Source: Hyparrhenia diplandra
Lineage: Eukaryota; Streptophyta; Magnoliopsida; Poales; Poaceae
Direction of reading: 5' to 3'
Length of the DNA: 64,000 nucleotides
Assembly: GCA_015847255.1 (NCBI GenBank)
Contig: JADLZK010009181.1
Location: 1,178,001-1,242,000, forward strand
Shown here: positions 23,520 through 35,673 of the stretch, piece by piece
Position numbering within the stretch: position 1 is the stretch's first letter
How the letters are laid out: each line of letters begins with the position of its first letter
The notes under the pieces: model-generated
What the model saw: the letters and a program-made list of their open reading frames with translations, nothing else
Told to the model about the DNA's origin: nothing
Database searches by the model: none
Position numbers and translations under genes: made by a program

Positions 23520-23643
23520 TGCTGGCTCTCGCTGCTGCAATACGAGAGCCAACGGACGGAGCAGAGAGGGAGGAAGTGGGCGACGAAGCTTTGTTGGAGC
23601 AAGAAAACAGTAGCGGCCGGCCGGCGGCGGCCGGGGCCCTGCC

Positions 23644-23652
23644 CTTTATAAT
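23644..23652 (-). promoter_or_regulatory. Probable TATA box of the carboxypeptidase gene
   Basis: On the minus strand the sequence ATTATAAAGGGC lies about 125 bp upstream of the ATG at 23519. This is a plausible TATA-box position, giving a 5' UTR of roughly 90-100 nt. Confidence 0.5.
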
Positions 23653-24269
23653 CGGGGTCGCGGGCGAAAAGACTGCGCGATTAGCTCGTGGGTTGTTACC
23701 GGTTCAGTTCCAAAAGTTTGTTTCGTTCTGCATTCGCTCCTGATTTTTCTGTAACAAACACAAAGGTTTCGAATTTCGTCAGAGATAACGACATTTGACC
23801 ATCTGTTTCGTCCGGAAATACAGAGTGCTGCAAATCAAAACATTACGTGGATTAATTGGTTTCCAGAACATGTAGTATGTGGAATTCTTTTTGGGGCATG
23901 ATTATATGACTTACCATAAATTAATTGGTATAAATATTGTGCCAGTTGTCGCGTTTAAATATTTTCAGTAGATAAATAAATGCATTGCTCTAGTGTTTTC
24001 GGTTAAAATTGAAATCGTCATCTTGCACCCACGGCAAGAAATATTATTACTGTCCTATCCTACTAGGTGGAGCATTGGTTGACTCTGTTACAGGATGCCA
24101 GGATGGACAGTCTCTTTTTTCTTTATCTCAGGATGGACAGTGTCACGTGCACTAATCTGAAAGTCATTCTTTGCAGCAGTATAGTTCCTGTTCATGGTCC
24201 GTAAACTTGAGGATCTATTTTTATCAGATGGTATAAACTTTTCAGCTCTCATTTCAATCACTGAAACAT

Positions 24270-24420
24270 GCTATACTCCCTACTATGAAGTGTCAACTAT
24301 TTGACGCTTTTGGCATGAAAAATGTTTGTTTAAGGCAGATAGGGTTGCTCGTCTCAAAATTGGGCATTATGGATCCTACTACTACCTGAGACTGAATAGG
24401 TAGCCGTTGGAGGGAGTACC
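24270..24420. mobile_element. Small Stowaway-like element
   Basis: It opens with ATACTCCCTACTATGAAGTG and closes with GTTGGAGGGAGTACC. The ends share CTCCCT/AGGGAG inverted termini and TA borders. It is short and degenerate, so the family call is tentative. Confidence 0.45.
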
Positions 24421-24440
24421 AGGAAGTGATAAGAAGTCAT

Positions 24441-24677
24441 TACTCCCTCCCGTCCCAAAAATAAACGACGTTTTTTTTTTAAACATCTGCCGGCAATTAT
24501 ATATTAAAATAGGATTAATATTTATATTATATAATTAGTATCATTGAAAAGATCTTTTGATCTAGTTTTTAATAAATTTATTTGGAGATTTAAATCTTCA
24601 CGTATTTTATACAAATCGAGTCAAACTTCATGACGAAAAACCCAAAACGCGTCGTTTATTTTGGGACGGAGGGAGTA
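24441..24677. mobile_element. Stowaway MITE
   Basis: The inverted termini are near-perfect: TACTCCCTCCCGTCCCAAAA at 24441 and the complement TTTTGGGACGGAGGGAGTA ending at 24677, including TA target bases. The AT-rich interior resembles the degraded copy at 29277-29509. Confidence 0.9.
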
Positions 24678-25120
24678 CTGCTGAGTGCTGGCGGCCATTC
24701 TCAGTAGTAGAGTCGGGTCAGAGGTCAGAGGCATTCAAGCCGTGCGTCAGCCGTCACCAAGGCTGCAATGGCTGGCGTGGCATGGCGACATGTGGTCGTC
24801 AGGCACAGTACAGCTTACCTCATTCAAGACTCATCATGCTAGATGAGTCCAGTCCAGGGTCCAGTACTCCAGCAGATTTCTTGCAACGGATGGCACTACT
24901 GGCAGCATCTGCCTCTCTCTCTCCAATACATTGAAATTTTTTTTTGGTACATACACCTAGTCGTCACTCATCAATCATTTTACGACAAAAGAGAACTTAT
25001 TCCGCGGATTATAGAGATGAGTATTTTGAAATCAGAAAATACACTAACGCAGTAATAATTTTACTGAATATTACAGGAATTTCAACAAAAAAACATAGAA
25101 AAACAGGAATTTCTAAACAC

Positions 25121-25137
25121 ACACACACACACACATA
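25121..25137. repeat. (AC)n microsatellite
   Basis: An uninterrupted run of about eight AC dinucleotides. Confidence 0.9.
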
Positions 25138-25266
25138 AACAGGGTAAATACTACATTTGATAGAGGTCTAAATTCGACACCAAAAAGATATTACATCTGT
25201 CATAGAAAAAGGTCAAATTTCAATTATCTTACTTTTAACTAAATTTAAAAAAACATAATATGATTA

Positions 25267-25530
25267 TATTCCCTCCGTATTGGTAAAAGGAAGTCGCTTT
25301 TGGACAAGGTTTTGGTCAAACATTGGAAATATAAATCATCGATAACTTTTAAGTTGTTGAGTTTGTAAATGTGAAAATTATACGAATAGATTTGTCTTAA
25401 AAAATACTTTCATAAAAGTATAAATATATCATATTTTCATAAATATTTTTATAATAACAAAGGGTCAAAGTTGTGTTTTGAAGACCATGTCGTTATCCTA
25501 AACGACTTCTTTTACTAATACGAGAGAGTA
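25267..25530. mobile_element. Stowaway-like MITE
   Basis: It starts TATTCCCTCCGTATTGGTAA and ends with the complement TTACTAATACGAGAGAGTA. Subterminal AGTCG and CGACTT words also pair. The interior is AT-rich and non-coding. Confidence 0.75.
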
Positions 25531-25599
25531 TCAGGGAAAGTTTGGCCGGTGGTAGCGTAGGATGCCGTGATCGTAAATCACATGCACTAAATGTGCCGC

Positions 25600-26345
25600 G
25601 AACGAAATGGGTGCAGATATTTAGCGAGAGATGAGGCAGTTTACATAGCTTAGTAGAACCGCACCTTCAGCATGCACAAACCGCGGGCCGCAACCAAACG
25701 CATAAGGGGGCGCGCCACGATGCTTACAACTTTGAGGTGCCGGATATTTGGCGCACAGATGGAGTGGTTTACATAGTGAGTAGCATGGCGATTCGCATGC
25801 GAACGTGGCAACAACCAAATACGCAAGCTGCCCTTCGCTTACAACTTTGAGTTGCTAGGTATTTGGCGGAGAGATGAGGCAGCTTTACATAGCGAGTGGA
25901 ACAACACCTTCGGTATGCGCAAAACGTGGCAGCAACCAAACGCACAAAGGACGCGCCGTGATTCGCTTACAACTTTGAGGTGCCAGATATTTGGTGAGAG
26001 ATGGAGTAATTTACATAGTGAGTAGCACCCACACATTAGACATGCAGAATGTGGCAGCAACCAAACACGCAACTGGCACACCGCAGTTCGCTTATAGCTT
26101 TTGAGGTAATTGGCGAGAGATGGGGCAGTTTACATAGCAAGTAGCACTGCACACTTTGCATGCGCCAAAACGTGGCAAAGCAACCAAACACGCAAGCGGC
26201 GTGACGCAGTTCGTTTACAATTTTGAGGTGCTGAATATTTGTCAAGAGATGAGGCAGTTCACATAGCAACAACGCATTTGGCATGCGCAAAACATGGCAC
26301 CAACCAAACACGCAATCAGCCTGCGCCGCGGTTCGGTTCCAGGTT
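25600..26345. repeat. Tandem array, about 120-bp unit, six degenerate copies
   Basis: Each unit carries, in order, GATATTTGGCGAGAGATG, GGCAGTTTACATAGC, GCATGCGCAAAACGTGGCA, GCAACCAAACACGC and TTCGCTTACAACTTTGAGGT. Units begin near 25618, 25741, 25857, 25986, 26105 and 26227. Divergence between units is substantial (substitutions and small indels). Short ORFs across the array are by-products of the repeat. Confidence 0.85.
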
Positions 26346-26502
26346 TGAGTCAAACACGCCCTTATAGTCGATAAGGATTCAGCTAATGGGTCTAATCTTC
26401 AGCTAATCCTCAAACTAGTTGCTAGTCCATTAATTGGTAAAACCAAGCAAATCGGGATCAACAGGGATAACTAATCATGAAATGATAAAAAAAAACAGTA
26501 TG

Positions 26503-26656
26503 TGCTCAGCACACACTATCTGCATTGTTCAATGCTTCAATATTTGTGCTACACACTTCTCTCTAAGTGTTCAGCACACTTCCTTATGTGTTCAACTCTC
26601 TCTCCTGGAGCACATCTCGATATAAATTGGATGGCGCAGATAGTGTGTGCTGAGCA
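26503..26656. mobile_element. Short MITE-like element with perfect 21-bp inverted repeats
   Basis: The left end TGCTCAGCACACACTATCTG plus C (26503-26523) is exactly complementary to the right end at 26636-26656. The 154-bp unit is non-coding. Internally it repeats GTGTTCAGCACAC-like words. No clear target-site duplication was identified, so the superfamily is undecided. A foldback structure is certain. Confidence 0.7.
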
Positions 26657-26659
26657 AAT

Positions 26660-27730
26660 GCACGCTAAAAAAACCGCGTTCAAAAACACCCCTCCCTACC
26701 CTTTTTGTGACTGAAAGAAGAATTGTATTAGATAAAAGGTAGGTACATCGACACGTTACAAGCATTTGGATTACACTACAAATATCCAGAAACAAATTTT
26801 CATCTAAATTGTACCCCCATATTGTGAATAGCTCAAGATCTCAAAACCAAACCTGCACAGTATAGATGACCACACATGCAATCACTCGGTAAAAAGCACG
26901 AGAACATATGCCTAACGAACGACGACCAACATTCAAGTAGGCGTAGTTGAGAAACTTCTTCTTTTCGCCACCGAAGAATGAGGAAGACCGATCTAAAACA
27001 TTTTCTCCCTAGTCCTTCATCGTGGCCAGATCTAACCAATAAAGCAAAAAAGAAATCAGAAAAAAATTATTCCATGACGGTGACACCATCTCCGCCTTGA
27101 CGTCGTCATCAGGAAATAAATATCTCCATGTTATCATGCTAAGGACGCGATTTCATGGAAAAAAAAAAACTTATTGAAAACCGATGAATCCACCCACTAC
27201 TGGCTTAGCGATACGCCGGAGGAAGGAGGGGGGGGGGCCAACGGTGGTGGAGCCTAGGGGCGACGACCATGCTGAGGCTCGCAGCTCTCGTACCCCTGCG
27301 CAAACATTTTGCCACCCCTCCCTACTCTTTGCGTGCAAGTAAGCACTCTTGGTATCGTATGTAAATAGTATAGTACTATCACTAGTTTGAGGATCCAAAT
27401 GCCACGTACGGGGCTAATTTCTAGTCAAGTAATTATTAAGCCAGCTAACAACTAGCTTTGGTCCTAGTTCGAACTAACAGTAAGTCCGAGTACATAGAAA
27501 TAAGACTTGTATATCTAATACCTAAAACTTTTATCAAACTTCTGATCGTTTGAGTTAACACCATTTTATCACTAGAGATTAGTGGACCTAAGGTTTTTTT
27601 TTTTAAAAAAGGAAAACGCACAGGATCTTTCGAGCCCCAGATGCGTTTATGGATTTACCAATAAATTGAACCTCGTCGCCTTGGTTGCAGCCAGGAATCC
27701 GTTTAGTATCCCTTTTTTTCTCCTCTCATA
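26660..27730. other. Intergenic, no gene seen
   Basis: Mixed AT-rich DNA with short homopolymers (G-run at about 27229, A-run at about 27159, T-run at about 27595). No coding or element termini could be supported. Confidence 0.5.
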
Positions 27731-29175
27731 TATATTTTTTTTTTTTCGAAAGATCCGTATTACCGGCTTTCATTGATAAGTAGAGAGCAAATTATGTACA
27801 AGGTAGTCAACGTGGCGTGAGGCACCACGAAGACGAAGCCTACCACGCGACACAATAGAGCAAACGGCGACCCAACTAAGAAAAAGAGACCGGAGTTCGT
27901 GGAAGGGGAGTTATGGAAGGTCATCGTTGCCCGCCTCGAGCATAACGCAAGAGCAGCTCCGACTTCCGACCCCACGCCCTACCACGAGACATCACGACCA
28001 AGCCGAACTCCATAACGACGCCTTCGGGAAGGTTACGGCGTCAAGCGCCGCCGTCGCTTCGTCCAAGAATGGACCGGGCTTTCACCCGTGGGCGATGATG
28101 GGGGACACGACGCCCTCAAGAGGGAAAGCGGCGCCCTCAGCGTCACCGTCGCCGGCTTTCGCCCAATGTGCCCCGGCGCCGATCGGGCACCGACCCCTCG
28201 ATGCCCGATCCCAAAGATGCCATGCGCCGTCGCCGCTTGCTAGCCATCTGCGAAGCCCGGCAGAGGGGCATCGGCGCCGCCGGCCACGCCGCAGCGGCCG
28301 AAGGCTGCGTCGCCCCCTGCTAATCCGGGCGACGCAGCCGAGGACCACCTCGCTCCGGCCAGCGCGTCCACGCCACGTCGGCGCCGTTGTCGAGCCACAG
28401 CGCCGCCTCCGACGACACCCGCCACCGCCGCCGACAAATCGCCGCCGCTTGAGCACGCGAGGCGTGAGCCCCACCAATCGGGCGCGCCCGACCCTAGAAC
28501 CCCACCGGATCACGACGCTAGGGGCCCGAGCATGGCCCCTGTCGCCGGCGCCTCCACCTTGAGCCGCCGTCCCGCTCACGCACCGGACACTACGCGCAGT
28601 GGTAGCTCCACGAGCGCCCAGCCAGGAGGTCCGCTTGGCAGCGGCAAACAAGGCCGTGAGGGGAGGGCGACAGAGGGAGCGCCCCCAGCGCTGAGCCCCA
28701 ACCACCGTGGCCCGCGCCAAGCTCGTCGCAACGCCAGCCACCGGGCGAATCCCGGGCCGCTAGGGTGCGGATCCGGCTTTCCGGCACCGGTCGGCAGCCG
28801 CGCACGCGGCCGGCGGCGACCTTGCACTGGCCCACCGTGAGCGGAGAGTGGAGGAAGGGAACACGCTGGAGAAGAAGACCTCAATCGCCGCCCCCGACGC
28901 CAAGGCACCGGCCGACGCCACCTGCAGCCGTGACTCCCGCCTCGTCCGCTCCACGCCCGCCCACGCGAGCACGCGCGCCGACTTGCTACAAGACGCCGCC
29001 CGGGAGGAGGAGCCCGCCGCCACCATCCTCGCTTAGCCGGACGTCCCTGCCGCCGGCCGCCTCCGGGGCGGCGGCAGCCAGAGGCGTGGAGGAGTAGGAA
29101 GAAGAGTGCGGCGAAGGGGGGCCGCCCAGTCGCCCGCGTGGGAGCGACGCGACGCGAGTCGTCGAGTCCTATTTG
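27731..29175 (-). mobile_element. Poly(A) retroposon, LINE-derived or LINE-mobilised
   Basis: On the minus strand a very GC-rich body runs into ATCAATGAAAGCCGGTAATA and then GATCTTTCGAAAAAAAAAAA at 27731, i.e. a short AT-richer 3' UTR plus poly(A) tail. That is the form of plant non-LTR retroposons. Long open frames exist on both strands (27927-28562 plus, 28082-28741 minus), but they are low-complexity Arg/Pro/Ala-rich translations of GC-rich DNA and match no family I know. No reverse transcriptase or endonuclease was seen. The 5' limit near 29175 is approximate. Confidence 0.45.
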
Positions 29176-29276
29176 GTTGAGGAGATCAGTGTAGAGGCCC
29201 CTCCTCTCATATATAGAGTACTATAGCAACATCGCTGCAACATGCAACCAAACAGTATGCCAAAATAGATATCATT

Positions 29277-29509
29277 CTCACTTTATCGAGATGTTAATTT
29301 TTTTGAACTTTGACTGATTATATATTAAAGAATATTAATATTTAGAATACATAATTATTATCATTAGATAGATCATCGAATATACTTTCATAATAACTTA
29401 TTTAGGCATATAAATATTGCACACATTTTCTACAAATCTAGTTAAAGTTAAAAACAAATTTGACGTGCACACACCCTATAACGACTTCTATTATGGGGTG
29501 GAGGAGTAG
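29277..29509. mobile_element. Degraded Stowaway-like MITE
   Basis: The AT-rich interior follows the 24441-24677 element (TATATATTAAA..., then ATCATTAGATAGATC..., then CTACAAATCTAGT). The right end GGGGTGGAGGAGTA is a damaged terminus and the left terminus is barely recognisable. Confidence 0.5.
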
Positions 29510-32500
29510 ATCTCCCATGAACTCCGAAGTCTAAGTGGAAGTCCAAAATCATAAATGTGCCCTATGTCCACAATTTAACAAAGGTGTGTTTAGTTCTCCA
29601 TTTCACCCATTTTTTTGGTTTGGGCCCACCATTCAGTAGAATGACATTAAACACTACACAAATTTTTTGATAAAAACTTCGATATTCTCCATTTCGGATT
29701 TTGGACTCGAGAGGCCAAAAAGCCCAAAAAGCGATGGGCGTTTCTAAGTTCCAGTGTAGCATGGAAATTCTAGTATTGTAAAGACATGAATTGAATTGCT
29801 TGAAAGGAAATGGTCAAAGTAAAGAGAGGAAGAAAAACGCGGCGATGTTTTCCAGAGGTATCGACAGTTGCCACTCCCCACTAGTCCTCGTTAGAGTACC
29901 AACTTCGCAATGGTATCGCTCCCCTTGATCCGCACAAGGGTCAAGTGCTCTCTATGAACAGATTCTTTGACACTTTGTCGCGGTGAATCGCCCACAACCA
30001 CTCACACCATGACTTGAGTCATCCACAAGCACCATTAGATGATCTCCAAGCCTCCAATCACCACCAAGCCGTCTAGGTGACGGTGATCACTAAGAGTAAC
30101 AAGCACGAACTCTCACTTAACCCAAACAACCCTAATGAGAAGATTTGATGTACACTTGCTACTCCCTATCAGTGGCGGAACTGAGGAGGGACTGGCAGGG
30201 ACCATGGCCCACCTCAACAAAAAAAATCCCTAATACCTCTATGTTTTTAGCCCAAAATCTTGACGTTCAGCCAAATGCCAATGCACTCGTATAGTAGTGG
30301 TAGCTTGCTGCCTAACAAAGAAGCTATGAACGTCAAAGTCCAACATAAATAAACATATAGAACACACATCATCTGTATCATTATATCTCCAAATTTGTCA
30401 CTTTCGATGTTTGAAAGGTCCTAATGGCTAGATGGGGGGTGAATAGCCTATTCAAATTTTCTTCAAGAACACTTGAGCAAACCAATTAGTAAATAACACG
30501 ACGAAGCGTAATAAGCGGTGCTACAAATATATCTATGCAAGCCCCCTATACAATCAATACTACGTGAAGGCTATGATCTCTAGTCACACAATCAAACTAA
30601 CTATGTCAATCCTAGGTGGTGTCACTACACAATCTGGAACAAGATATAGACAATATCAGCTACGACTACTCAAGCTAATCAACGTAAGCAAGATAGAAAC
30701 AAGTGTATATGCTAGAGAGGAAGTGATCAATATACCGACGCCGACGTGAAGAGGTGGAAGCCAATCACCGTGATCAACATGAAATCTCCAACGAGCACCA
30801 GACAATTGACACGATGATTTTTTACCGAGGTTCACGTGTTTGCCGACACGCTACTCCTCGTTGTGGCGATGCACCCACTTGATGTTCCACAAGCTTAATG
30901 GCCGGTGCCAAATCCCACGGTGGGAGCTCAATGAAACACTCACAAGAGGGGATCCACAAGCCACGAGCAATCCACTAGTGACACCTTTCGCGAACCTCCC
31001 GCGGGGTAGGATCAACCCCTCACAAGTCCATCGGTGTGGCCTCGAACAACCTCCAATCGAGCTCAACACCTCCTCTATCTCCAAGCCGCTAGGGAACCAA
31101 GCAAATTCCCAAGATAACAAGAATCACGCAGCTCCTCCAAGGATGAAGTGCCTCTAGATGCAATGAACAACGCAATGCACTTCAATCTCACTCAATCTCA
31201 CCCAAGAATCGAAGTTAGGCAAGAGAGATGAGTGGAGGGGAGTTTGTTTGGCTCACAAGTGTGTTAGAATGATCAAATGTGCAAGAGAGAGCTCAAAGTC
31301 CCGGCCACACACATATATATAGGCCCCAATTGAAAATGGAGCCGTTGGAGTTTAAACCGGCTTCTTGCGTCTTGCGGCCGGGCCTTGCCGGTCGGGTTTG
31401 ACCGACGGCCGGCCGTTCGGTGACCAAACGCACCGGCCATTGGTCCGGTCGGGCTTCCGATCGGAAGCGACAAAAGCGTCTGCGTGTGCGAGCCGGCGTC
31501 CGCCCGGCCGCGCCGGTCGATGGCCGGGCCAGCCGGTCGGCTGGCCGGGATTCCGACCTTCTTGGAATCGGCCGGACTTCGGCTGACCGGATGCTGCCGG
31601 CCGAGGCAGTCCCAGCCGTCGTCGCCGTCCTTCTTTGCGTGGTTCGTCAATTTGTTGTCGCCTTCTTCAACCCAAGCTTCGCCACTTGCCCTAGGTTACC
31701 AACATGTCGAAGATGATCTCGATATCACAGTGTTAGCATTTCGCAATCGATTTGGCAAGAACGAAGTTAGTGCTCTAGAATCTAAATGCATATGCAAGTC
31801 AATATGAACCTAGAGGCACTTTCTCATTGGATTAGCCTTGGCATTCCCTCTTGATAGTCGGCTATCTATCCTAAATGTGATCACACTCTCTATAGTGTCT
31901 TGATCACCGAAAAGAAAACCCTATCAAGTTATACCTTTGCCTTGATCTCCGGGTCCTTTCCATTCCGACACGTGAGCTCGATGATCCACCATGTCCAACA
32001 TTAATGTCCATGTCCATGATCATGTCGCCCGTCATCCATGCAATCGTAACTCTTAAGCACACTTAGAGCAACGGATTAGCATAACAAGGTGTCATCAATT
32101 TCCAAAACCAAACATGAGATTTCAATGTTCCTCCTTGAACTCGAACTCAAATCAATGTATCATTATGTCTCTAAATTATTTTTATTTCTTGTCTCATAAT
32201 AGCATATGATTTTGTGATGATATTAGACCAAATTCTTGTAGCAAAACAAAGCAGAATCTATAGTCATGGTTAGCTATTGTATGCTTAAAAAACTTGGGTA
32301 AATCATCAAATTATTGAGTCAGTGAATATTTGTTAGCCCCCCTTTAATTTTCCCTCTAGTTCTCGCCTTATCTTTGCTCCTATGCACTAATGAGGTCCTT
32401 AACCTTGGATTAACAAATCTCAACAACCTCACTAGGGTCTTGTTCTCCCTTGCTCCCAAATGAATGCTCTAACAAATCTCAACAACCTCACTAGAGTCTT

Positions 32501-33690
32501 GCTCTCCCTTGCTCCCAAATGAATGCTCTAACAAATCTCAACAATCTCACTAGGCTCTTGCTCTCCCTTGCTCCCAAATGAATGCTCTCAGTTGAGCAAA
32601 TGGGCAAGAGACCACACATGGACGAAGTGGAGAAGTATAAATACCCCCACACAAGCCATGACCATTGGGGGAGAAAAAGCGCCTATTTATGTTGCGGTAA
32701 TCGGATGCATTGCACTAGACGTGTACGGTGCACCCCAACGACTACATTAATTTCAAAGAGCCAAAGATCGATAAAGGTCACACAGGACACACGTCGGTCG
32801 GGTGCACCTTCACGGACACGCCCCTCTACGTAAAAACCTTCTACGGACCTCTCTATGCACCGGCATGCACATTATCGCGTCCCGGTGCGGCGGCCCGTGG
32901 CAAGGTGATACGTTACCCACACCGGACACGCCCAAAGGCACCATTTGTCGTCCGCGCACAACCAAAAACTCTTCTGCCTTGATTGCAGGATGCACCATCG
33001 GCGCCGATGCATCGTCGGTCCTCCAAACAAACACCCAAACTTCATCAAATTAAGAACTTTCTAAAACAAAGTTTGTTACGTTTTGATTTCGGACTCTCTC
33101 TCGAGCTACCTAGTGCTAAGTTTGACATAGACTCACCTAGGTCAAGCTACCCGTCCACACCCCCTTAATAGTACGGCCAAAGGAAAAACAAAGACCTAAA
33201 CTACTCTAAGTGTCTCTCTAACACCAATCGATACTTAGAACTAGTCCAGTAACCTTGTTGTCCATCCTTTGAAAATCGAAACGATTTCCATCATTGGGGA
33301 CATGAAATCCATTATTGTGACCTAACTCAATTAGTTTTACGCAAAACACACATTAGTCATAATAATCTTACATTGTCATTAATCATCGAAACCCATTAGG
33401 GGCCTAGATGTCTTCACTTACATTTGGGGAAAAGTATCTATATGTTTTCATACATGTACTATCTTCTAAAATGTAATGGGTTTGATTTGTTTTTCTAGTT
33501 CAAACTACCTTATACTTGACTAAGTTTTTGAAAAAGAATATTCATCAAAGAGATAAACTATTATTTGAATGTATTTCATATTATTGCTTATTTGGTATAA
33601 TAAATAATAATATTATTTTCTATAAAATTAATTAGACTTAAAACAAATAAAAATCTAGTAGTAGTATTATTTTTTTTTTGAAATAATCTA
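29510..33690. other. Repeat-rich intergenic, probable retrotransposon remnants
   Basis: No protein domain was found. There is an hAT-like word CAGTGGCGGAACTGAGG at 30171. At 30405 the phrase GGTCCTAATGGCTAG with a G-run begins a stretch of non-coding sequence, likely LTR or internal retrotransposon debris, followed by a GGCCGG-rich block at 31370-31640. The 59-bp minisatellite at 32412 lies here too. Element boundaries could not be set. Confidence 0.4.
32412..32588. repeat. Minisatellite, 59-bp unit in three copies
   Basis: AACAAATCTCAACAACCTCA begins units at 32412 and 32471, with a third at 32530 carrying CAATCTCAC. Each unit ends CCCAAATGAATGCTCT. The copies differ by only a few bases. 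Confidence 0.9.
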
Positions 33691-33691
33691 G

Positions 33692-33918
33692 TACTCCCTC
33701 TATCCCAATGAAAGTGTCGTTTTTACTTTTGACTATCAAGTTTGACCATTCGCCTTATTCAAAAAAATTCTACAAATAATAAATTAAATCAATAATCGCT
33801 AAAGTATCTCTAATTATAAAATAATTCATAACAAAATAAATAATATTTATATAAAATTGAATAAGACAAGTGTTCAAACAAAATGGCATGGAAATCAAAG
33901 TGACACTTTCAAAGGGAA
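33692..33918. mobile_element. Degraded Stowaway-like MITE
   Basis: The left end is TACTCCCTCTATCCCAATGA and subterminal AAGTGTCG. The right side has AAAGTGACACTTTCAAAGGG but has lost the clean GGAGTA end. The interior (GTTTGACCATTCGCC, ATAAAATAATTC) matches the common grass family. Confidence 0.65.
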
Positions 33919-34926
33919 TCGAAGTCGTTTCTATAGACTTTTGGTTCTTGGGACTTGTGCAACAAGGTCATTCCAAATCTAGTGTGTACCTTTGATTTAT
34001 TATCTCTGTTTTGTAGTAATGTACAAAGGAGCTAAAAGGGCGTATAAAAGTTCTAGAGGGCCAGCTCTCACGTGAAGAATTTTTGTGTTTTTAGTTTGTT
34101 CCATCTATTTGTGTGCTTTACTGTTGTGGACCTTGTGGTCCCTACCTTTGGTCGGTAGCCTTCCAAAGATCACCCATCCCTATTTAGCATGGGCATGCTA
34201 GAATGCATGGTTGGAACCTACTTCCTTTGAAATAAATCAATTTTCTAAACATCTACATATAATAACACCAAATTAGCTCAGCGAAATCTACCATTCAATA
34301 TATCCTATGGAATATATTCTGTCTTAATCTCTTAAAAATGGCACTACGTTGTTTTTATAAATTTACCAGTCAAATTTGAAGACATTTAACTTATAACAAA
34401 CCTAAACACACATACTCATCTGACGTGGGTTTAAGCTTGGATTAGAGTTACAACTTTTGTCTAATGTACTATATCCATCTCCTTATGACGCTTTGGATAA
34501 TACATTCTCATCTCTTACAACATTCAAATTCCCAAGTGGTAATTTCAGTACTTAAGCTGATGGAGACATGATTGCTAATTGGACTGGATAGAGCATAAAC
34601 ATCGGAATCGCATCTTCCAAGGTCCACCGATTGATGTCGACATGCGAGCTGACAAGATTGTGGTAATGTAGCTGGAGCGCAACCGTTTCATTCGCCGAGG
34701 AAATGGAGAGAGGCCACAACCACTACGGAGGTCAGAGGATCCTATCGAGCAAGGACCCTGCATATTTGGTTTGGATTTGCTCGGTGGAAGCTCGGCGACA
34801 GGCACATCCTGATAAAAGGAATCTCTGTAGCTGTTCGTTTCAATGTCCAGACTCCAGAAACACACGGACTCTGTAGCTGGATGTGCCTGATTAGAGAACA
34901 CATGTCCAGACTCCAGAAACACGCAG

Positions 34927-35125
34927 GGTTTCTCGGAAGGGGAAAAACTAGAGGAGTCGGGCCGTTTTGGAGAAAGCTCGAAATGGGGCTCCTCCAAAAC
35001 GGCTCCGGCTTCTCCTTTTCTACTAAAAAGCGGTTCAAAACGGCTCCTCCTCCGGGCCGTTTGGTAGGCTCGTCCGGAGGAGCCGGAGCCGGAGCCGGAG
35101 CCAAAAAGCCATGCCAAACGGTCCC
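34927..35125. mobile_element. Possible hAT-like MITE remnant with (GGAGCC)n
   Basis: This stretch is present only in copy 1 of the duplication. It holds GGGCCGTTTGG and a closing CCAAACGGTCCC at about 35115-35125, words seen at ends of hAT-type MITEs. It includes a GGAGCC hexanucleotide run at 35077-35101. The partner terminus on the left is not convincing. Confidence 0.35.
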
Positions 35126-35164
35126 TTAGCATGGGCATGCTAGAATGCATGGTTGGAACCTACT

Positions 35165-35673
35165 TTTTTTTGATAAAGTGTACCTGTATTAAGTAGGGAT
35201 AATAATAGCATACAAATACAGATACCCCGTATGAAAATACGGATGACAGCTGACCAACCTACTTGCAAAAAGAACTCCAAAGAAAATAGAAATTACACAC
35301 GGGTCCTTGAACCCAATTGGAACCCAACCAAAACGCCGCCGAAGAACATTGACACCCGCCACCGCCCGAACTTCGAAAACGGACGAAACTTCGCTTCGCC
35401 GGCATTGGTGTGGACTGCAGCAGGGCCGGCTCGGAAACGAACCAAATTTGTCTTTGAACACCCGTCCGTCGGGACCACTCATCAATTGAGACGGCGTTGG
35501 AGGCACCGGGCGATGACGACCGCCCGTCATGGTGAAGCCGGAGTCCGATCGAACCACCAATCTTCCAAAAGACACGCGCAACCACTACCGCATCCACGAA
35601 ATTAGGTGCGGGAGCCTCCACGCACCAAAGGCGTGAAGACCTCGCCAGCCGAACTCCTGAAAAGGAGCCTACG
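35165..35673 (-). mobile_element. Poly(A) retroposon insertion
   Basis: On the minus strand the insert ends ...CTTAATACAGGTACACTTT then ATC and an A-run at 35165. The layout is like the element at 27731: a GC-rich body, a short AT-richer tail and poly(A). Alignment of the two tandem copies gives its borders and shows loss of about 35 bp of target. No target-site duplication was seen. No coding domain was recognised. Confidence 0.55.

Noticed and set aside
23520..23552. Upstream extension of the carboxypeptidase N-terminus to 23552
   Set aside because: The first codon there is TTG, not ATG. The ATG at 23519 gives a normal signal peptide.
27927..28741. Overlapping ORFs of 211 aa (plus) and 219 aa (minus)
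   Set aside because: They mirror each other in very GC-rich DNA. The translations are Arg/Pro/Ala-rich with no domain and sit inside a retroposon body.
34575..35150. 191-aa minus-strand ORF and its relative at 35894-36255
   Set aside because: The similarity of the two comes from the tandem duplication of DNA. The frame crosses a MITE-like block and a GGAGCC repeat, so it is not a conserved gene.
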